DNA from: Mycobacterium sp. UM_CSW
GTDB lineage: Bacteria > Actinomycetota > Actinomycetes > Mycobacteriales > Mycobacteriaceae
Assembly: GCF_000455205.1 (NCBI RefSeq)
Contig: NZ_AUWQ01000046.1
Location: 1-63,953, forward strand
DNA: 63,953 nucleotides
Reading direction: 5' to 3'
The notes under the pieces are model-generated. The model ran no database searches, was not told where the DNA came from, and saw nothing but the letters and a program-made list of their open reading frames with translations. The translations under genes and the position numbers were made by a program. Below, in pieces: positions 8,873 through 20,100 of this stretch (positions are counted from its first letter, which is position 1; each line of letters opens with the position of its first letter).

Positions 8873-9304
8873 GTGGCCGCCGTTGAGATGACCGCCGACA
8901 TGCCGATGGCCCCGCAGGAGATGTGGGACCACGTGTCGGACCTGTCGGAGCTGGGGGAATGGCTGGTGCTTCACGAGGGCTGGCGCAGCGAGCTGCCCGA
9001 CGAGATCACCGAGGGCACCCAGATCGTCGGCGTCGCGCGTTCCAAAGGTCTGCGCAACCGGGTGACCTGGACGGTGACCAAGTGGGATCCGCCGCACGAG
9101 GTGGCGATGTCGGGATCGGGCAAGGGCGGGGCGAAATACGCCGTCACGCTCTCCGTGCGGCCCGCCGGGGGCGGGTCGACGCTGGGCCTGTGTCTCGAGC
9201 TGGGCGGGCGCGCGTTGTTCGGCCCGGTGGGCTCGGCCGCGGCCCGCGCGGTCAAGGGAGACGTGCAGAAGTCGCTGAAGCAGTTTCTCGATCTGTACGG
9301 GTAG
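8873..9304 (+). CDS. SRPBCC (START-like) family protein, Rv1546 homologue
   Basis: A 143-aa protein, the same length as Mtb Rv1546. It starts at a GTG preceded by a purine-rich AGGAGAG. The sequence follows the polyketide-cyclase/dehydrase lipid-binding fold: an N-terminal strand ([11 protein letters not shown]), helices with [13 protein letters not shown], alternating beta strands and a long C-terminal helix ([15 protein letters not shown]). Related mycobacterial proteins (Rv0910 type) have been called antitoxins, but no toxin gene is adjacent here. Its 3' end overlaps the convergent mmpL by 53 bp. Confidence 0.85.
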   Translation: MAAVEMTADMPMAPQEMWDHVSDLSELGEWLVLHEGWRSELPDEITEGTQIVGVARSKGLRNRVTWTVTKWDPPHEVAMSGSGKGGAKYAVTLSVRPAGGGSTLGLCLELGGRALFGPVGSAAARAVKGDVQKSLKQFLDLYG

Positions 9305-12188
9305 GCATCACCGCGGTGTCGTCGTCGTCCCACAGCAGCAGCTGACGCACCGAGGCGCGCGACCCGTAGGGCTGCAGCATCGTGCTGGCCGGGCGCGGGC
9401 GCACCCGTTGGGGCCACCAGAACCAGCGTCCGAGAAGCGTTGCGACGGAGGGCGTCATGAAGGAACGCACGATCAGCGTGTCGAACAACAAACCAAGGCC
9501 GATGGTCGTCCCGATTTGGCCGAGCACCTGAAAACCGCTGAACACGAATGCGCACATGGTGACCGCGAAGACCAGCCCGGCCGAGGTGACCACCGAACCG
9601 GAACCGGCCATCGAGCGAATGATGCCGGTCTTGAGACCGGCGTGGATCTCCTCCTTGAACCGGGAGATCAACAGCAGGTTGTAGTCGGATCCGACCGCCA
9701 ACAGCAGGATCACCGCCAGCGCCAGCACGACCCAATAAAGCTTGATGCCGAACAGGTACTGCCACACCAGCACCGACAACCCGAACGAGGCCCCCAGCGA
9801 AAGGGCCACCGTCCCAACGATGACGAGCGCCGCGACCAGGCTGCGCGTGATGATCAGCATGATCAGCAGGATGAGCGCCAGCGCGGCGAATCCCACGATG
9901 AACAGGTCGTACTTGGCGCCGTCCTGGATGTCCTTGTATGTCGCGGCCGTGCCGCCGACATAGATCTTGGCGTCAGCCATCGGCGTGCCCTTCAGGGCCT
10001 CGTGCGCGGCGTTGACGATCGGGTCGATGTGTGAGATGCCTTGCGGCGTAGCGGGATCACCGTCATGGGTGACGATCAGCCGGGCCGCCTTGCCGTCGGG
10101 GCTGAGGAACAGTTTCAGCCCTCGCTTGAAGTCGGGGTTGTTGAACACCTCGGGCGGCAGGTAGAAGCTGTCGTCGTTCTTCGCGGTGTCGAAGGCCTGG
10201 CCCAGCGCCGTCGCGTTGTCGATCGCGGCCTGCGTCTGCGCGTTGATGCCGGCCTGGGTGGCGTGGCTCGCCAGCGCCAGCTCACGGTTGGTCTCCTGGC
10301 TGTCGATCTGCGGCGGTATCAGCGCCACCAGTTTCGGCTGCAGCGCGTCGAGCTTGTCCAGGGTGGCCGTGAGGTTCTCAAACTTCTCGGTGAGCTGGTC
10401 GACGCCGTCGAGCGCGTCCAGGACCGAGCGGATGGCCCAGCAGGCGGGGATGTCGAAGCAATGCCTCTCCCAATAGAAATAGCTGCGGATCGGCCGGAAG
10501 AAGTCGTCGAAGTTCGCGATCTTGTCCCGCAGGTCCCGGATCGTGTCGACGGTGTCGTGAAAGCTCTGCGTCTCGCTGTGGGTGGCGTCGGCCAGCTGCT
10601 GCTGCAGGGCGTACTGCTGCTTGAGGATGTTGATCGTCTTCGCCAACTCGCCGGCCTGCTTGAGCAGGTCGTCCGCTCGATCCCGTTGGTAGGTCAGGTT
10701 TTCCTGCTGGGCGGCGCTCTGATTGCTGATCACGAACGCGAGCGAGCTGTGAATCAGCGGGGTTCCCAACGGCCGGGTGATGGTCTGCACCTGCGCGACG
10801 CCGGGGACATGGAACACCGCCTTGGCCACCCGGTCCAGGATCAGCATGTCGGCCGGGTTGCGCATGTCGTGATCCGTTTCGACCATGAGCAATTCGGGCT
10901 CCAGGCGGGCGCGGGAGAAGTGCCGCTCGGCCGCGGTGTAACCGATGTTGGCCGGGGCGCTGGCGGGCATATACGGCCGGGTGTCATAGCTCGTCTTGTA
11001 TCCGGGCAGGGCCAGCAGGCCCACCAGGGCGAGGGCGCATGCGGCGGTGAGCATGGGGGCGGGCCAGCGCACGATGGCGGTGCCGATCCGCCGCCAACCG
11101 CGGGTCCGCATCACGCGCTTCGGATCGAACATACCCAGCGCGGAGCCCAGGGTGAGCACCGCCGGGCCCAGCGTGAGCGAGGCGAAAAGCGCGACGAGGA
11201 TGCCGAGAGCGGCTGGGATGCCCAGGCTTTGGAAGTAGGGCAGTCGGGTGAAGCTCAGACAGAAGACCGCGCCGGCGACGGTCAGCCCCGAGCCCAGGAC
11301 GATATGGGCCGTTCCGCGGTACATGGTGTGGTAGGCGGTTTCCTTGTCCTCGCCGGTCCCGCGCGCCTCCTGATAGCGGCCGACGAAAAATATCGCGTAG
11401 TCGGTCCCGGCGGCGATCACCAGCAACGTGAGGAGGTTCGTCGCGTACGTGGACAACCCGATGATCCCGGCGTTGCCCAGGAAGGCGACGATTCCCCGGG
11501 CCGCGGACATTTCGATGAGGACGGTGAAAAGCACGAGCAGCATCGTGAAGAAGGAACGGTAGACGAACAGCAACATCACCGCGATCACCCCTACGGTGAT
11601 CGCCGTGACCTTCGCGGTGCCCTTGCTGCCGACGTCGAACTGATCGGAGATCAGCGGCGCAGCGCCGGTCACATAGACCTTGATGCCGGGCGGGGGCTGC
11701 ATGTGCTCGACGATGTCGCGGACTGCGCCGACGCCCTCGTTGGCCAACGCCGAGCCCTGGTTGCCCGCCAGGAACAGCTGGACGTAAGCCGCCTTGCCGT
11801 CGTTGCTCTGCGACCCCGCCGCGGTCAGGGTGTCGCCCCAGAAGTCCTGAACGTGCTCGACGTGCTTCTTGTCCTGCTCGAGCTTGCGGATCATCGCGTC
11901 GTAGAACTTGTGCGCGTCCGCGCCGAGCGGCTTGTCGCCTTCCAGGACGATCATCGCCTGGCTGTCGGTGTCGAATTCCTGAAACTTCTGGCCGATGCGC
12001 TTGATCGCCTTCAACGACGGAGCGTCGGGGGAGTTCAGCGCCACATTGTGGGTCTTTCCCACATCTTCCAGCTGCGGCACCGCGATGTTGGTGATCGCGG
12101 CGAGCGCGATCCAGAACAGCAGGATCGGCAGCGCGAGCCGGCGGATGATATGCGGCACGCGGGGCCGCTTCTCTTCGTAGTTGCTCAT
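9252..12188 (-). CDS. MmpL-family RND lipid/siderophore transporter
   Basis: A 978-aa inner-membrane transporter of the MmpL4/MmpL5 type. Two halves each carry a membrane segment, a periplasmic porter domain and five further membrane segments. The proton-relay Asp-Tyr pairs are visible as [12 protein letters not shown] in the first half and [12 protein letters not shown] in the second. The second porter domain includes a long coiled-coil region between about residues 490 and 680 and the conserved [18 protein letters not shown]. The start overlaps the mmpS stop by 4 nt. An upstream TetR gene suggests induction by a substrate or drug. Mtb has no mmpL at this place. Confidence 0.93.
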   Translation of the reverse strand: MSNYEEKRPRVPHIIRRLALPILLFWIALAAITNIAVPQLEDVGKTHNVALNSPDAPSLKAIKRIGQKFQEFDTDSQAMIVLEGDKPLGADAHKFYDAMIRKLEQDKKHVEHVQDFWGDTLTAAGSQSNDGKAAYVQLFLAGNQGSALANEGVGAVRDIVEHMQPPPGIKVYVTGAAPLISDQFDVGSKGTAKVTAITVGVIAVMLLFVYRSFFTMLLVLFTVLIEMSAARGIVAFLGNAGIIGLSTYATNLLTLLVIAAGTDYAIFFVGRYQEARGTGEDKETAYHTMYRGTAHIVLGSGLTVAGAVFCLSFTRLPYFQSLGIPAALGILVALFASLTLGPAVLTLGSALGMFDPKRVMRTRGWRRIGTAIVRWPAPMLTAACALALVGLLALPGYKTSYDTRPYMPASAPANIGYTAAERHFSRARLEPELLMVETDHDMRNPADMLILDRVAKAVFHVPGVAQVQTITRPLGTPLIHSSLAFVISNQSAAQQENLTYQRDRADDLLKQAGELAKTINILKQQYALQQQLADATHSETQSFHDTVDTIRDLRDKIANFDDFFRPIRSYFYWERHCFDIPACWAIRSVLDALDGVDQLTEKFENLTATLDKLDALQPKLVALIPPQIDSQETNRELALASHATQAGINAQTQAAIDNATALGQAFDTAKNDDSFYLPPEVFNNPDFKRGLKLFLSPDGKAARLIVTHDGDPATPQGISHIDPIVNAAHEALKGTPMADAKIYVGGTAATYKDIQDGAKYDLFIVGFAALALILLIMLIITRSLVAALVIVGTVALSLGASFGLSVLVWQYLFGIKLYWVVLALAVILLLAVGSDYNLLLISRFKEEIHAGLKTGIIRSMAGSGSVVTSAGLVFAVTMCAFVFSGFQVLGQIGTTIGLGLLFDTLIVRSFMTPSVATLLGRWFWWPQRVRPRPASTMLQPYGSRASVRQLLLWDDDDTAVMPTRTDRETASATSARLP

Positions 12189-12613
12189 CCCGACTTATCC
12201 AGGCAGAAGGTGTAGGCGTCGACTTGGTTCACTGTGCGTTCGTCCTTTACCTCACCGTTGACGGTGATCCGGCAGCCGAGGGTGTCCCCGGTGCCCTGCG
12301 CCACCACGTTGCCGATCACTGCGGGCTCGGTCGAGGTGATGGTGTACGACCAGGGGAGTGGCGCGTTCTTGACTTGCTGCGGTTGAGCGTTGACGTCGAG
12401 ATAGTTGATGGTCGCCACGGCGCCCGGCGCGCCGAAGACCTCGAGGACCACCTTTTTGGGGTTGAACGGGACGATTTCTTGGGCCAGGCCGCTGTTGGCG
12501 GAGACGTTGGAGTGGGAGCCGAAGATTCCGTGCAGGCGGTAGATGGCGAACCCCGTCAGCGCGACGACGAGCACCGCGACCAGCGGAATCCATCCCCGTC
12601 TGACGAGGGACAT
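12185..12613 (-). CDS. MmpS-family accessory membrane protein
   Basis: A 142-aa protein with one N-terminal membrane segment (residues about 6-24) and a periplasmic beta-rich domain, the standard MmpS layout. The family core is visible: [30 protein letters not shown], and a conserved Cys pair (GCRITVNG and FCLDKSG). MmpS proteins assist their cognate MmpL in export. The ATG at 12613 follows a GAAGGGG ribosome site; a GTG at 12631 is less likely. The stop overlaps the mmpL ATG by 4 nt, so the pair is coupled. Confidence 0.92.
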   Translation of the reverse strand: MSLVRRGWIPLVAVLVVALTGFAIYRLHGIFGSHSNVSANSGLAQEIVPFNPKKVVLEVFGAPGAVATINYLDVNAQPQQVKNAPLPWSYTITSTEPAVIGNVVAQGTGDTLGCRITVNGEVKDERTVNQVDAYTFCLDKSG

Positions 12614-12705
12614 GATCGAAATCCCCTTCACCCCTAGGACATTCGATACGCGGGCGCGACGGTCACGCGGCTCCTGCGAGCGTGGCCGTCGGATATGACC
12701 CTACG

Positions 12706-12719
12706 GTACTGACCAGTAC
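12706..12719. promoter_or_regulatory. Probable TetR operator: GTACTG-AC-CAGTAC
   Basis: A perfect 6-bp inverted repeat with a 2-bp centre lies in the 136-bp gap between the TetR stop (12750) and the mmpS start (12613), 93 nt upstream of mmpS. Its size and position fit an operator for the adjacent TetR-family protein controlling mmpS-mmpL. Confidence 0.6.
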
Positions 12720-12749
12720 TGCACAAGAGACGTGACCGTACACTTTGTA

Positions 12750-13358
12750 TCAATTTTCCTGATATCCCCCGGACCGGGTGAGGCCCGGCAGGATGAAGCC
12801 GTCAACCAGGGCTTGCACCGTGTGACGGTCGGGCGCCTGCCCGGGGATGATCGAGCGGAATATCAGGTATCCGGGCAACAGGTCCCACAGCTCGTCGGCG
12901 ACCGCGCCCTCGCGGATCTCGCCGCGGTCGATCGCCTGACGCAGCACGTGCTGCAGCAGGGCCTTGCGCTGATCGAGGAACTGGTGCTGCAAGGCGTCCG
13001 CGAGGGCGGGATGGCGCGACGCCTCGACGAGCACCGCGCGGATGGTGCTGGCGAGCTGGGGGCCCTGCTGACAGATCTTGTCCCCGATATGCAGCAAGTC
13101 GCCGCGCAACGTGCCGGTCTCCGGCGGCACCGCGATCTGGCAGATGCCCTCGATGAATGCGGCCAACACCAATTCAGCCTTCGAGGGCCAGCGCCGGTAC
13201 ACCGTTGCCTTGCTGGCCCGGGCCTCGCTGGCCACGGCGTCCACCGTCAACCCGTCATAGCCGTGCTCCTGCAAGAGCCGCAAGGTCACCGCCAGCAGTT
13301 CGGCCTCTCGCGGCGACCACGGTGACGACACCACGTACGGGTCTGCAATCTGGGTCAT
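12750..13358 (-). CDS. TetR/AcrR-family regulator of the adjacent mmpS-mmpL unit
   Basis: A 202-aa protein with the N-terminal helix-turn-helix at about residues 15-62 (ELLAVTLRLLQEHGYDGLTV, then ASKATVYRRWPSKAEL). A ligand-binding domain follows, with IRAVLVEASRHPAL and LPGYLIFRSIIPG, as in the TetR_C subgroup with a membrane-damage or drug sensor role. It is on the same strand as, and directly upstream of, mmpS. It is divergent from dnaE1, which is 100 bp away. Confidence 0.9.
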   Translation of the reverse strand: MTQIADPYVVSSPWSPREAELLAVTLRLLQEHGYDGLTVDAVASEARASKATVYRRWPSKAELVLAAFIEGICQIAVPPETGTLRGDLLHIGDKICQQGPQLASTIRAVLVEASRHPALADALQHQFLDQRKALLQHVLRQAIDRGEIREGAVADELWDLLPGYLIFRSIIPGQAPDRHTVQALVDGFILPGLTRSGGYQEN

Positions 13359-13443
13359 AGCGCCACCTTAGATCCGCCCCGCCCAAACAGCGGAGTAAGA
13401 GACACACGACGCGACACGCCGGGGAAGCGTCGGTGGTCGGTCA

Positions 13444-13449
13444 TACACT
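13444..13449 (+). promoter_or_regulatory. Predicted -10 element for dnaE1
   Basis: TACACT fits TANNNT and ends 10 nt before the dnaE1 ATG, which predicts a start site within 2-4 nt of the codon and a nearly leaderless message. No ribosome site is visible before the ATG. No convincing -35 was found. Confidence 0.35.
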
Positions 13450-13458
13450 GGCGTCCCT

Positions 13459-16400
13459 ATGAGCGGTTCATTTTCCGGGTCCTTCGTGCACCTGCATAAC
13501 CACACCGAGTACTCGATGCTGGACGGTGCCGCGAAGATCGCGCCGATGCTCGCCGAGGTCGAGCGGCTGCAGATGCCCGCGGTCGGGATGACCGACCACG
13601 GCAACATGTTTGGCGCCAGCGAGTTCTACAACGAGGCGACCAAGGCCGGGATAAAGCCCATCATCGGCGTCGAGGCGTACATCGCGCCCGGTTCTCGCTT
13701 CGACACCCGCCGCGTCACCTGGGGCGATCCCAGCCAGAAGGCCGACGACGTCTCCGGCAGCGGCTCCTACACGCACCTGACCATGCTGGCCGAGAACGCC
13801 GCCGGCCTGCGCAACCTGTTCAAGCTGTCCTCGCTGGCCTCCTTCGAGGGTCAGTTGAGCAAATGGTCGCGCATGGACGCCGAGCTGATCGCCGAACACG
13901 CCGAGGGCATCATCATCACCACCGGCTGCCCGTCCGGGGAGGTGCAGACGCGGTTACGCCTGGGACACGACCGCGAGGCGCTGGAGTCGGCTGCGCGGTG
14001 GCGCGAGATCGTCGGGCCGGACAACTACTTCCTCGAGCTGATGGACCACGGGCTGACCATCGAGCGACGGGTCCGCGAGGGCCTGCTCGAGATCGGCCGG
14101 ACGCTCAACATTCGCCCGCTGGCCACCAACGACTGCCACTACGTCACCCGCGACGCCGCCCACAACCACGAGGCGCTGCTGTGCGTGCAGACGGGCAAGA
14201 CGCTGTCGGATCCCAACCGGTTCAAATTCGACGGCGACGGCTACTACCTCAAGTCGGCCGCCGAGATGCGCCAGATCTGGGACGACGAGGTGCCCGGCGC
14301 CTGCGACTCGACGCTGTTGATCGCCGAGCGGGTGCAGTCCTACGACGAGGTGTGGACGCCGCGCGACCGGATGCCGGTCTTCCCGGTGCCCGACGGGCAC
14401 GACCAGGCGTCCTGGCTGCGCCACGAGGTGGACGCCGGGCTGGCCCGGCGGTTTCCCACGGGCCCGCCCGAGGGCTACGAGCAGCGGGCGGCCTACGAGA
14501 TCGGGGTCATCTGCGACAAGGGTTTCCCGTCGTACTTCCTGATCGTCGCCGACCTGATCAACTACGCGCGGTCGGTGGGCATCCGGGTCGGGCCCGGCCG
14601 CGGTTCGGCCGCCGGATCCCTGGTGGCCTACGCGCTGGGCATCACCGACATCGACCCGATCCCGCACGGGCTGCTGTTCGAGCGGTTCCTCAACCCCGAG
14701 CGCACGTCGATGCCCGACATCGACATCGACTTCGACGACCGTCGCCGTGGTGAGATGGTGCGCTACGCCGCCGACAAGTGGGGCTCGGACCGGGTGGCCC
14801 AGGTCATCACCTTCGGTACCATCAAAACCAAAGCGGCGCTGAAGGATTCGGCGCGGATCCACTACGGCCAGCCGGGCTTCGCCATCGCTGACCGGATCAC
14901 CAAGGCGCTGCCGCCGGCGATCATGGCCAAGGACATCCCGCTGTCGGGCATCACCGACCCGAACCACGAGCGCTACAAGGAGGCCGCCGAGGTCCGCGGG
15001 CTGATCGAAACCGACCCCGACGTCCGCACCATCTACCAGACCGCGCGCGGCCTGGAGGGCCTGATCCGTAACGCGGGCGTGCACGCCTGCGCGGTGATCA
15101 TGAGCAGCGAGCCGCTGACGGAGGCGATCCCGCTGTGGAAGCGGCCGCAGGACGGCGCCATCATCACCGGATGGGACTACCCGTCCTGCGAGGCCATCGG
15201 TCTGCTGAAGATGGACTTCCTGGGGCTGCGCAACCTGACGATCATCGGCGACGCGATCGAGAACATCAAGGCCAACAAGGGAATTGACCTCGACCTGGAG
15301 TCCGTGCCGTTGGACGACAAGGCCACCTACGAGCTGCTGGGCCGCGGCGACACGCTCGGGGTGTTCCAGCTCGACGGCGGGCCCATGCGCGACCTGCTGC
15401 GCCGCATGCAACCGACCGGCTTCGAAGACGTCGTCGCCGTCATCGCGCTGTACCGGCCGGGCCCGATGGGCATGAACGCCCACAACGACTACGCCGACCG
15501 CAAGAACGGGCGCCAGGCGATCAAACCCATCCACCCCGAGCTCGAGGAACCGCTGCGCGAGATCCTCGCCGAGACCTACGGCCTGATCGTGTATCAGGAG
15601 CAGATCATGCGCATCGCGCAGAAGGTGGCCAGCTACTCGCTCGCCCGAGCCGACATCCTGCGCAAGGCGATGGGCAAGAAGAAGCGCGAGGTCCTGGAGA
15701 AGGAGTTCGAGGGTTTCTCCGACGGCATGAAGGCCAACGGCTTCTCCGCGGGGGCCATCAAGGCGTTGTGGGACACCATCCTTCCGTTCGCCGACTATGC
15801 TTTCAACAAGTCGCACGCCGCAGGCTACGGCATGGTCTCCTACTGGACGGCCTACCTCAAAGCCAACTATCCCGCCGAGTACATGGCCGGGCTATTGACG
15901 TCGGTCGGCGACGACAAGGACAAGGCGGCCGTCTACCTCGCCGACTGCCGCAAGCTGGGCATCACGGTGCTGCCGCCGGACGTCAACGAGTCCGGGCTGA
16001 ACTTTGCGTCGGTGGGCGCCGACATCCGCTACGGGCTGGGCGCGGTGCGCAACGTCGGCGCCAACGTGGTGAGCTCGTTGATCAGCACCCGCGGCGAGAA
16101 GGGCAAGTTCACCGACTTCTCGGACTACCTCAACAAGATCGACGTCTCGGCGTGCAACAAGAAGGTCACCGAGTCGCTGATCAAGGCCGGCGCGTTCGAT
16201 TCGCTCGGCCACGCCCGCAAGGGCCTGTTCCTGGTCCACACCGACGCCGTCGACTCCGTGCTGGGCACCAAGAAGGCCGAGGCGATGGGCCAGTTCGACC
16301 TGTTCGGCGGTGGCGAGGCCGGCACCACCGACTCGGTGTTCACCATCAAGGTGCCCGACGACGAGTGGGAGGACAAGCACAAGCTTGCCCTGGAGCGGGA

Positions 16401-17004
16401 GATGCTGGGGCTGTACGTGTCCGGGCATCCGCTCAACCGGGTCGCGCACCTGCTGGCCGCGCAGGTCGACACCGCGATCCCGGCGATCCTCGACGGCGAC
16501 GTCCCCAACGACACCCAGGTGCGGGTGGGCGGCATCCTGGCTTCGGTGAACCGGCGGGTCAACAAGAACGGAATGCCCTGGGCCTCGGCGCAATTGGAGG
16601 ATCTCACCGGTGGCATCGAGGTGATGTTCTTCCCGCACGCGTACTCCACGTTCGGCGCCGAGATCGTCGACGACGCCGTGGTGTTGATCAACGCCAAGGT
16701 CGCGATCCGCGACGACCGGATCGCGCTGATCGCCAACGAGCTTGTGGTGCCGGACTTTTCCAACGCCCAGCCGGACCGGCCGCTGGCGGTCAGCATGCCG
16801 ACGCGCCAGTGCACCTTCGACAAGGTCAGCGCGCTCAAGCAGGTGCTGGCCCGTCACCCCGGCACGTCGCAGGTGCACCTGCGGCTGATCAGCGGGGACC
16901 GGATCACCACGCTCGAGCTGGACGCCTCGCTGCGGGTGACGCCGTCGCCGGCCCTGATGGGCGACCTCAAGGAGCTGCTGGGTCCGGGCTGCCTGGGCGT
17001 TTAG
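13459..17004 (+). CDS. dnaE1: DNA polymerase III alpha subunit (replicative)
   Basis: An 1181-aa replicative polymerase close to the 1184 aa of Mtb DnaE1 (Rv1547). The N-terminal PHP domain keeps its metal ligands (HNHTEYS near residue 13, TDHGNM near 45), consistent with the proofreading activity known for mycobacterial DnaE1. The polymerase core has [11 protein letters not shown] near residue 379 and the catalytic triad segment PDIDIDFDD near 420. Helix-hairpin-helix and C-terminal OB-fold regions follow ([14 protein letters not shown] near 1015). A clamp-binding-like QFDLFGG lies near residue 946. Confidence 0.97.
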   Translation: MSGSFSGSFVHLHNHTEYSMLDGAAKIAPMLAEVERLQMPAVGMTDHGNMFGASEFYNEATKAGIKPIIGVEAYIAPGSRFDTRRVTWGDPSQKADDVSGSGSYTHLTMLAENAAGLRNLFKLSSLASFEGQLSKWSRMDAELIAEHAEGIIITTGCPSGEVQTRLRLGHDREALESAARWREIVGPDNYFLELMDHGLTIERRVREGLLEIGRTLNIRPLATNDCHYVTRDAAHNHEALLCVQTGKTLSDPNRFKFDGDGYYLKSAAEMRQIWDDEVPGACDSTLLIAERVQSYDEVWTPRDRMPVFPVPDGHDQASWLRHEVDAGLARRFPTGPPEGYEQRAAYEIGVICDKGFPSYFLIVADLINYARSVGIRVGPGRGSAAGSLVAYALGITDIDPIPHGLLFERFLNPERTSMPDIDIDFDDRRRGEMVRYAADKWGSDRVAQVITFGTIKTKAALKDSARIHYGQPGFAIADRITKALPPAIMAKDIPLSGITDPNHERYKEAAEVRGLIETDPDVRTIYQTARGLEGLIRNAGVHACAVIMSSEPLTEAIPLWKRPQDGAIITGWDYPSCEAIGLLKMDFLGLRNLTIIGDAIENIKANKGIDLDLESVPLDDKATYELLGRGDTLGVFQLDGGPMRDLLRRMQPTGFEDVVAVIALYRPGPMGMNAHNDYADRKNGRQAIKPIHPELEEPLREILAETYGLIVYQEQIMRIAQKVASYSLARADILRKAMGKKKREVLEKEFEGFSDGMKANGFSAGAIKALWDTILPFADYAFNKSHAAGYGMVSYWTAYLKANYPAEYMAGLLTSVGDDKDKAAVYLADCRKLGITVLPPDVNESGLNFASVGADIRYGLGAVRNVGANVVSSLISTRGEKGKFTDFSDYLNKIDVSACNKKVTESLIKAGAFDSLGHARKGLFLVHTDAVDSVLGTKKAEAMGQFDLFGGGEAGTTDSVFTIKVPDDEWEDKHKLALEREMLGLYVSGHPLNRVAHLLAAQVDTAIPAILDGDVPNDTQVRVGGILASVNRRVNKNGMPWASAQLEDLTGGIEVMFFPHAYSTFGAEIVDDAVVLINAKVAIRDDRIALIANELVVPDFSNAQPDRPLAVSMPTRQCTFDKVSALKQVLARHPGTSQVHLRLISGDRITTLELDASLRVTPSPALMGDLKELLGPGCLGV

Positions 17005-17013
17005 CGGCGATCG

Positions 17014-17089
17014 CAAGCGCGGCGAAGCCGGGCGAAGCGGGTCGCCGCCATCGATCAAGCGCGGCCGAGCCGGGCGAAGCGGTCGCCGC
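17014..17089. repeat. Tandem pair of 34-35 bp GC-rich hairpin repeats downstream of dnaE1
   Basis: Two near-identical units follow the dnaE1 stop, at 17014-17048 and 17056-17089, each beginning CAAGCGCGGC and ending GTCGCCGC with GCCGGGCGAAGCGG between. In unit 1 the ends GCGGCGA and TCGCCGC can form a 7-bp stem. The pair may act as a terminator or be a dispersed palindromic repeat. The rest of the 17005-17184 gap shows no ORF. Confidence 0.7.
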
Positions 17090-17184
17090 GGTGGAGCATT
17101 TCGACTAGGGCCATTCGTGCCGCGAAGCCCTATTGTTAGCGAATCGGGTGGGTGTACTGGTGTACTCGAGAACTAGGGGCCCGA

Positions 17185-20100
17185 ATGGCGGCGGCAGCAT
17201 CCACGTGTGCGACGTGCGAAATCGAACTTCGCGAGGGAGCCCGTTTCTGCGACAGCTGCGGTTCGCCGATAACGCCGCAGCAATCCGCGGAGTACAAGCA
17301 GGTGACGGTGTTATTCGCCGACGTGGTGGGTTCGATGGACATCGCAGAGGCCGTCGGTGCCGAGCGCTTGCGCGAGATCATGGCGGACCTGTTCGACCGC
17401 TGCGCCGCGATAGTTGACCGTTATGCCGGAACCGTGGACAAATTCACCGGCGACGGCATCATGGCCGTTTTCGGGGCACCGATCGCGCTGGAGGATCACG
17501 CATTGTGCTCCTGCCTGGCAGCCCTGGACATTCAGGACGCGGTGCAGGAGCTGGCCGGGCAGGTGCAGAGCAGAGACGGTATCCACCTTCAATTGCGGGT
17601 CGGGCTGAACTCGGGTGAGGTTATTGCCGGCGATGTCGGCTCGAACCCATGGAATTACACGGCCGTCGGTCTTCAGGTCGGCATGGCCCAGCGGATGGAA
17701 TCGGTGGCGCCGCCCGGCGGAGTCATGCTCAGCGAGTCGACCGCGCGCCTCGTCGACGAAGTCGCCGCGCTTGGCACCCCCGAAAACGTTGTCCTCAAGG
17801 GCGTGGAGGACCCGGTGGTCGCGTGGCCGTTGCTGTCCATGCGGACGGGGCGCTTTCATTACAGCCGGCGGGTGTCGAAGCTGGTTGGGCGCAGTTGGGA
17901 GCTCGCCACCTTGACGGCGTTGCTTGATCGGTCGGTGGCGGGCCGTGGCTGTGTGGTGGGCGTGGTCGGTCCCGTCGGGATCGGCAAGAGCCGCGTTGTC
18001 GACGAGATTGTGGCCGTAGCGATACCGCGTTTGATTCGGGTTTTCTCGACGTACTGCGAATCCCACACCGGCGAAGTCCCCTTCTTGGTGGTGGAGCGGC
18101 TGATGCGGGCGGCGTTCGGGGTGGAAGACATGAGTGACCACCAGGCCAGGGCGCTTCTGCGCGAGAGAGTGCCCGCCGCCGATCACGCCGATCAGGTGCT
18201 CCTCGAGGACACACTGGGAATCCGCGACCCCGACGACGAACTGCCCGATATCGCCCCCGACGCCCGGCGGCGGCGTCTGACGGCGCTGGTCTGCGATGCG
18301 GCCCTCGCCAGCACGGCTCCCACCGTCTATGTCATCGAAGACGCTCACTGGATCGATCCGTCCAGCGAATCACTGTTGGCCGACTTCATCAGTGTCGTCC
18401 CTCGGACCCATTCGTTGGTGCTGATCACCTATCGTCCCGAGTACACCGGCGCGCTGAGTCAGCTGGCCGGCGCACAGAAGATTTCCCTTACGCCGCTTAG
18501 TTTTTCGGACACCAAAGCGCTGGTCGCCCAGCTGCTGGGTACCGACCCGTCGGTTGCCGGGCTGGTCGAGCGGATCGCCGAGCGCGCGGCCGGCAACCCG
18601 TTTTTCGTCGAGGAAATCGTGCGCGACTTGACCGATCGAAATGTGCTCCAAGGCGCCCCCGGCGCATACCTGAACGCAAGTGGATCAACCGATGTCGCCG
18701 TCCCGGCCACGCTTCAGGCAGCCATTGCCGCGCGCATCGACCGGCTCGACGGCGCGACCAAAGCGACATTGAACGCGGCGGCGGTGATCGGTGTCCGCTT
18801 CCGCGCCGACCTGCTGGCTGCGCTGGCGGATTGCTCGACGTTGGACAACCTGGTGCACGCCCAGCTCGTCGAGCAGGTGAATTTCACGCCGGTCGCGGAG
18901 TACGCATTCCGCCAGCCGCTCATCCAGACCGTGGCCTATCGATCACAGCTCAAGGCTGGTCGCGCAGCGCTGCATACGCGGCTGGCGGCGGCGCTTGCGG
19001 AGCGCGACCCAGTATCGGCGGACGAGAACGCGGCGCTGATCGCTGAACATCTGGAGGCGGCCGGTGACCTCGCGGCAGCGTTCGGGTGGCACATGCGGGC
19101 CGGGACGTGGTTGACGCGACGCGACATCCGTGCCGCGCGCATGAGCTGGCAACGCGCGTGTCATGTTGCCGACCGGCTGCCGGGCGACCAGCCGGGGCGC
19201 GCCGCAATGCAAATCGCGCCGCGCGCGCTGCTTAGCCTCAGCGCTTGGCGGTTCGGCGGCCGCGTGGACGACACCGTCTTCGACGAACTGCACGAGCTGG
19301 CGACCGCCGCCGATGACAAAGCCTCGCTCGCCATGGGTATGGCCGGACAGATCATGGCACTCAACACCTACGGCCGCTACCGCCAAGCCGCGGCAATGGT
19401 GACGGAATTTGTGAATCTTCTTGATTCGCTGGGCGATCCGGTTCTCTCCGTCACCTTGCGGCCAGGCGCCCTCACCGCGAAGTTCGGGGCCGGCGAGCTC
19501 GCCGAGGTGGTGCGTTTGGCCGACAGGATCATCGACGAGGCCCGCGCGGATCCGCAGAACGACGACACTCTCTTCGGGTCGTCCTCGAGAATCGCCACAA
19601 TGATGCGCGCTGCCGCCCGGATGTGCTGGGGCGCCCCGCATTGGCGGCAGGATGTCGACCATGCGGTCGCTCTGGGTGACGAGATCGAACCCGGTACGCG
19701 TTCGATAATGCTGCTGCACATCTACGGCATCGGGGTAGTAAACGGGCTCCTGGTTCCCGACGCGGCGATGCTGCGCGAATCGGAACAAGCCCTTCGTGCT
19801 GCCGAAGAGAGGGGAGACCAATTCGCGTTGGCGTGGGCCAGGTTTCTGCGCGGCCTCATCCTGGTGCAACTCGACGACGCGCACCGCGCCCAAGGTTTCG
19901 ATCTGCTTGCCCAATCGCAGGTGACCGGCTCACAGGACCGGCTCAACCAGGCGGCTCTGCAGCAGCTCAAGGTCGAGCGCGCCAAGGAGCAATCGCGTGC
20001 CGGTGACCTCGATAATGCGATAGCGCAGCTGCGGGCGGTTGTCGAGGCGCACTCCGCAACCGACCCGACGACGTTCCACGCGGCCGCCACTGCCGCTTTC

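Noticed and set aside
10041-12215. 724-aa open frame on the plus strand
   Set aside because: It is antisense to the mmpL gene, has no family motif, and its composition (Arg/Gln/Gly/His) is typical of a GC-rich shadow frame.
13954-15816. 620-aa minus-strand open frame
   Set aside because: It is antisense to dnaE1, with no motif or start signal.
17014-17089. CRISPR array
   Set aside because: There are only two copies with a 7-bp spacer, no further units and no cas gene.
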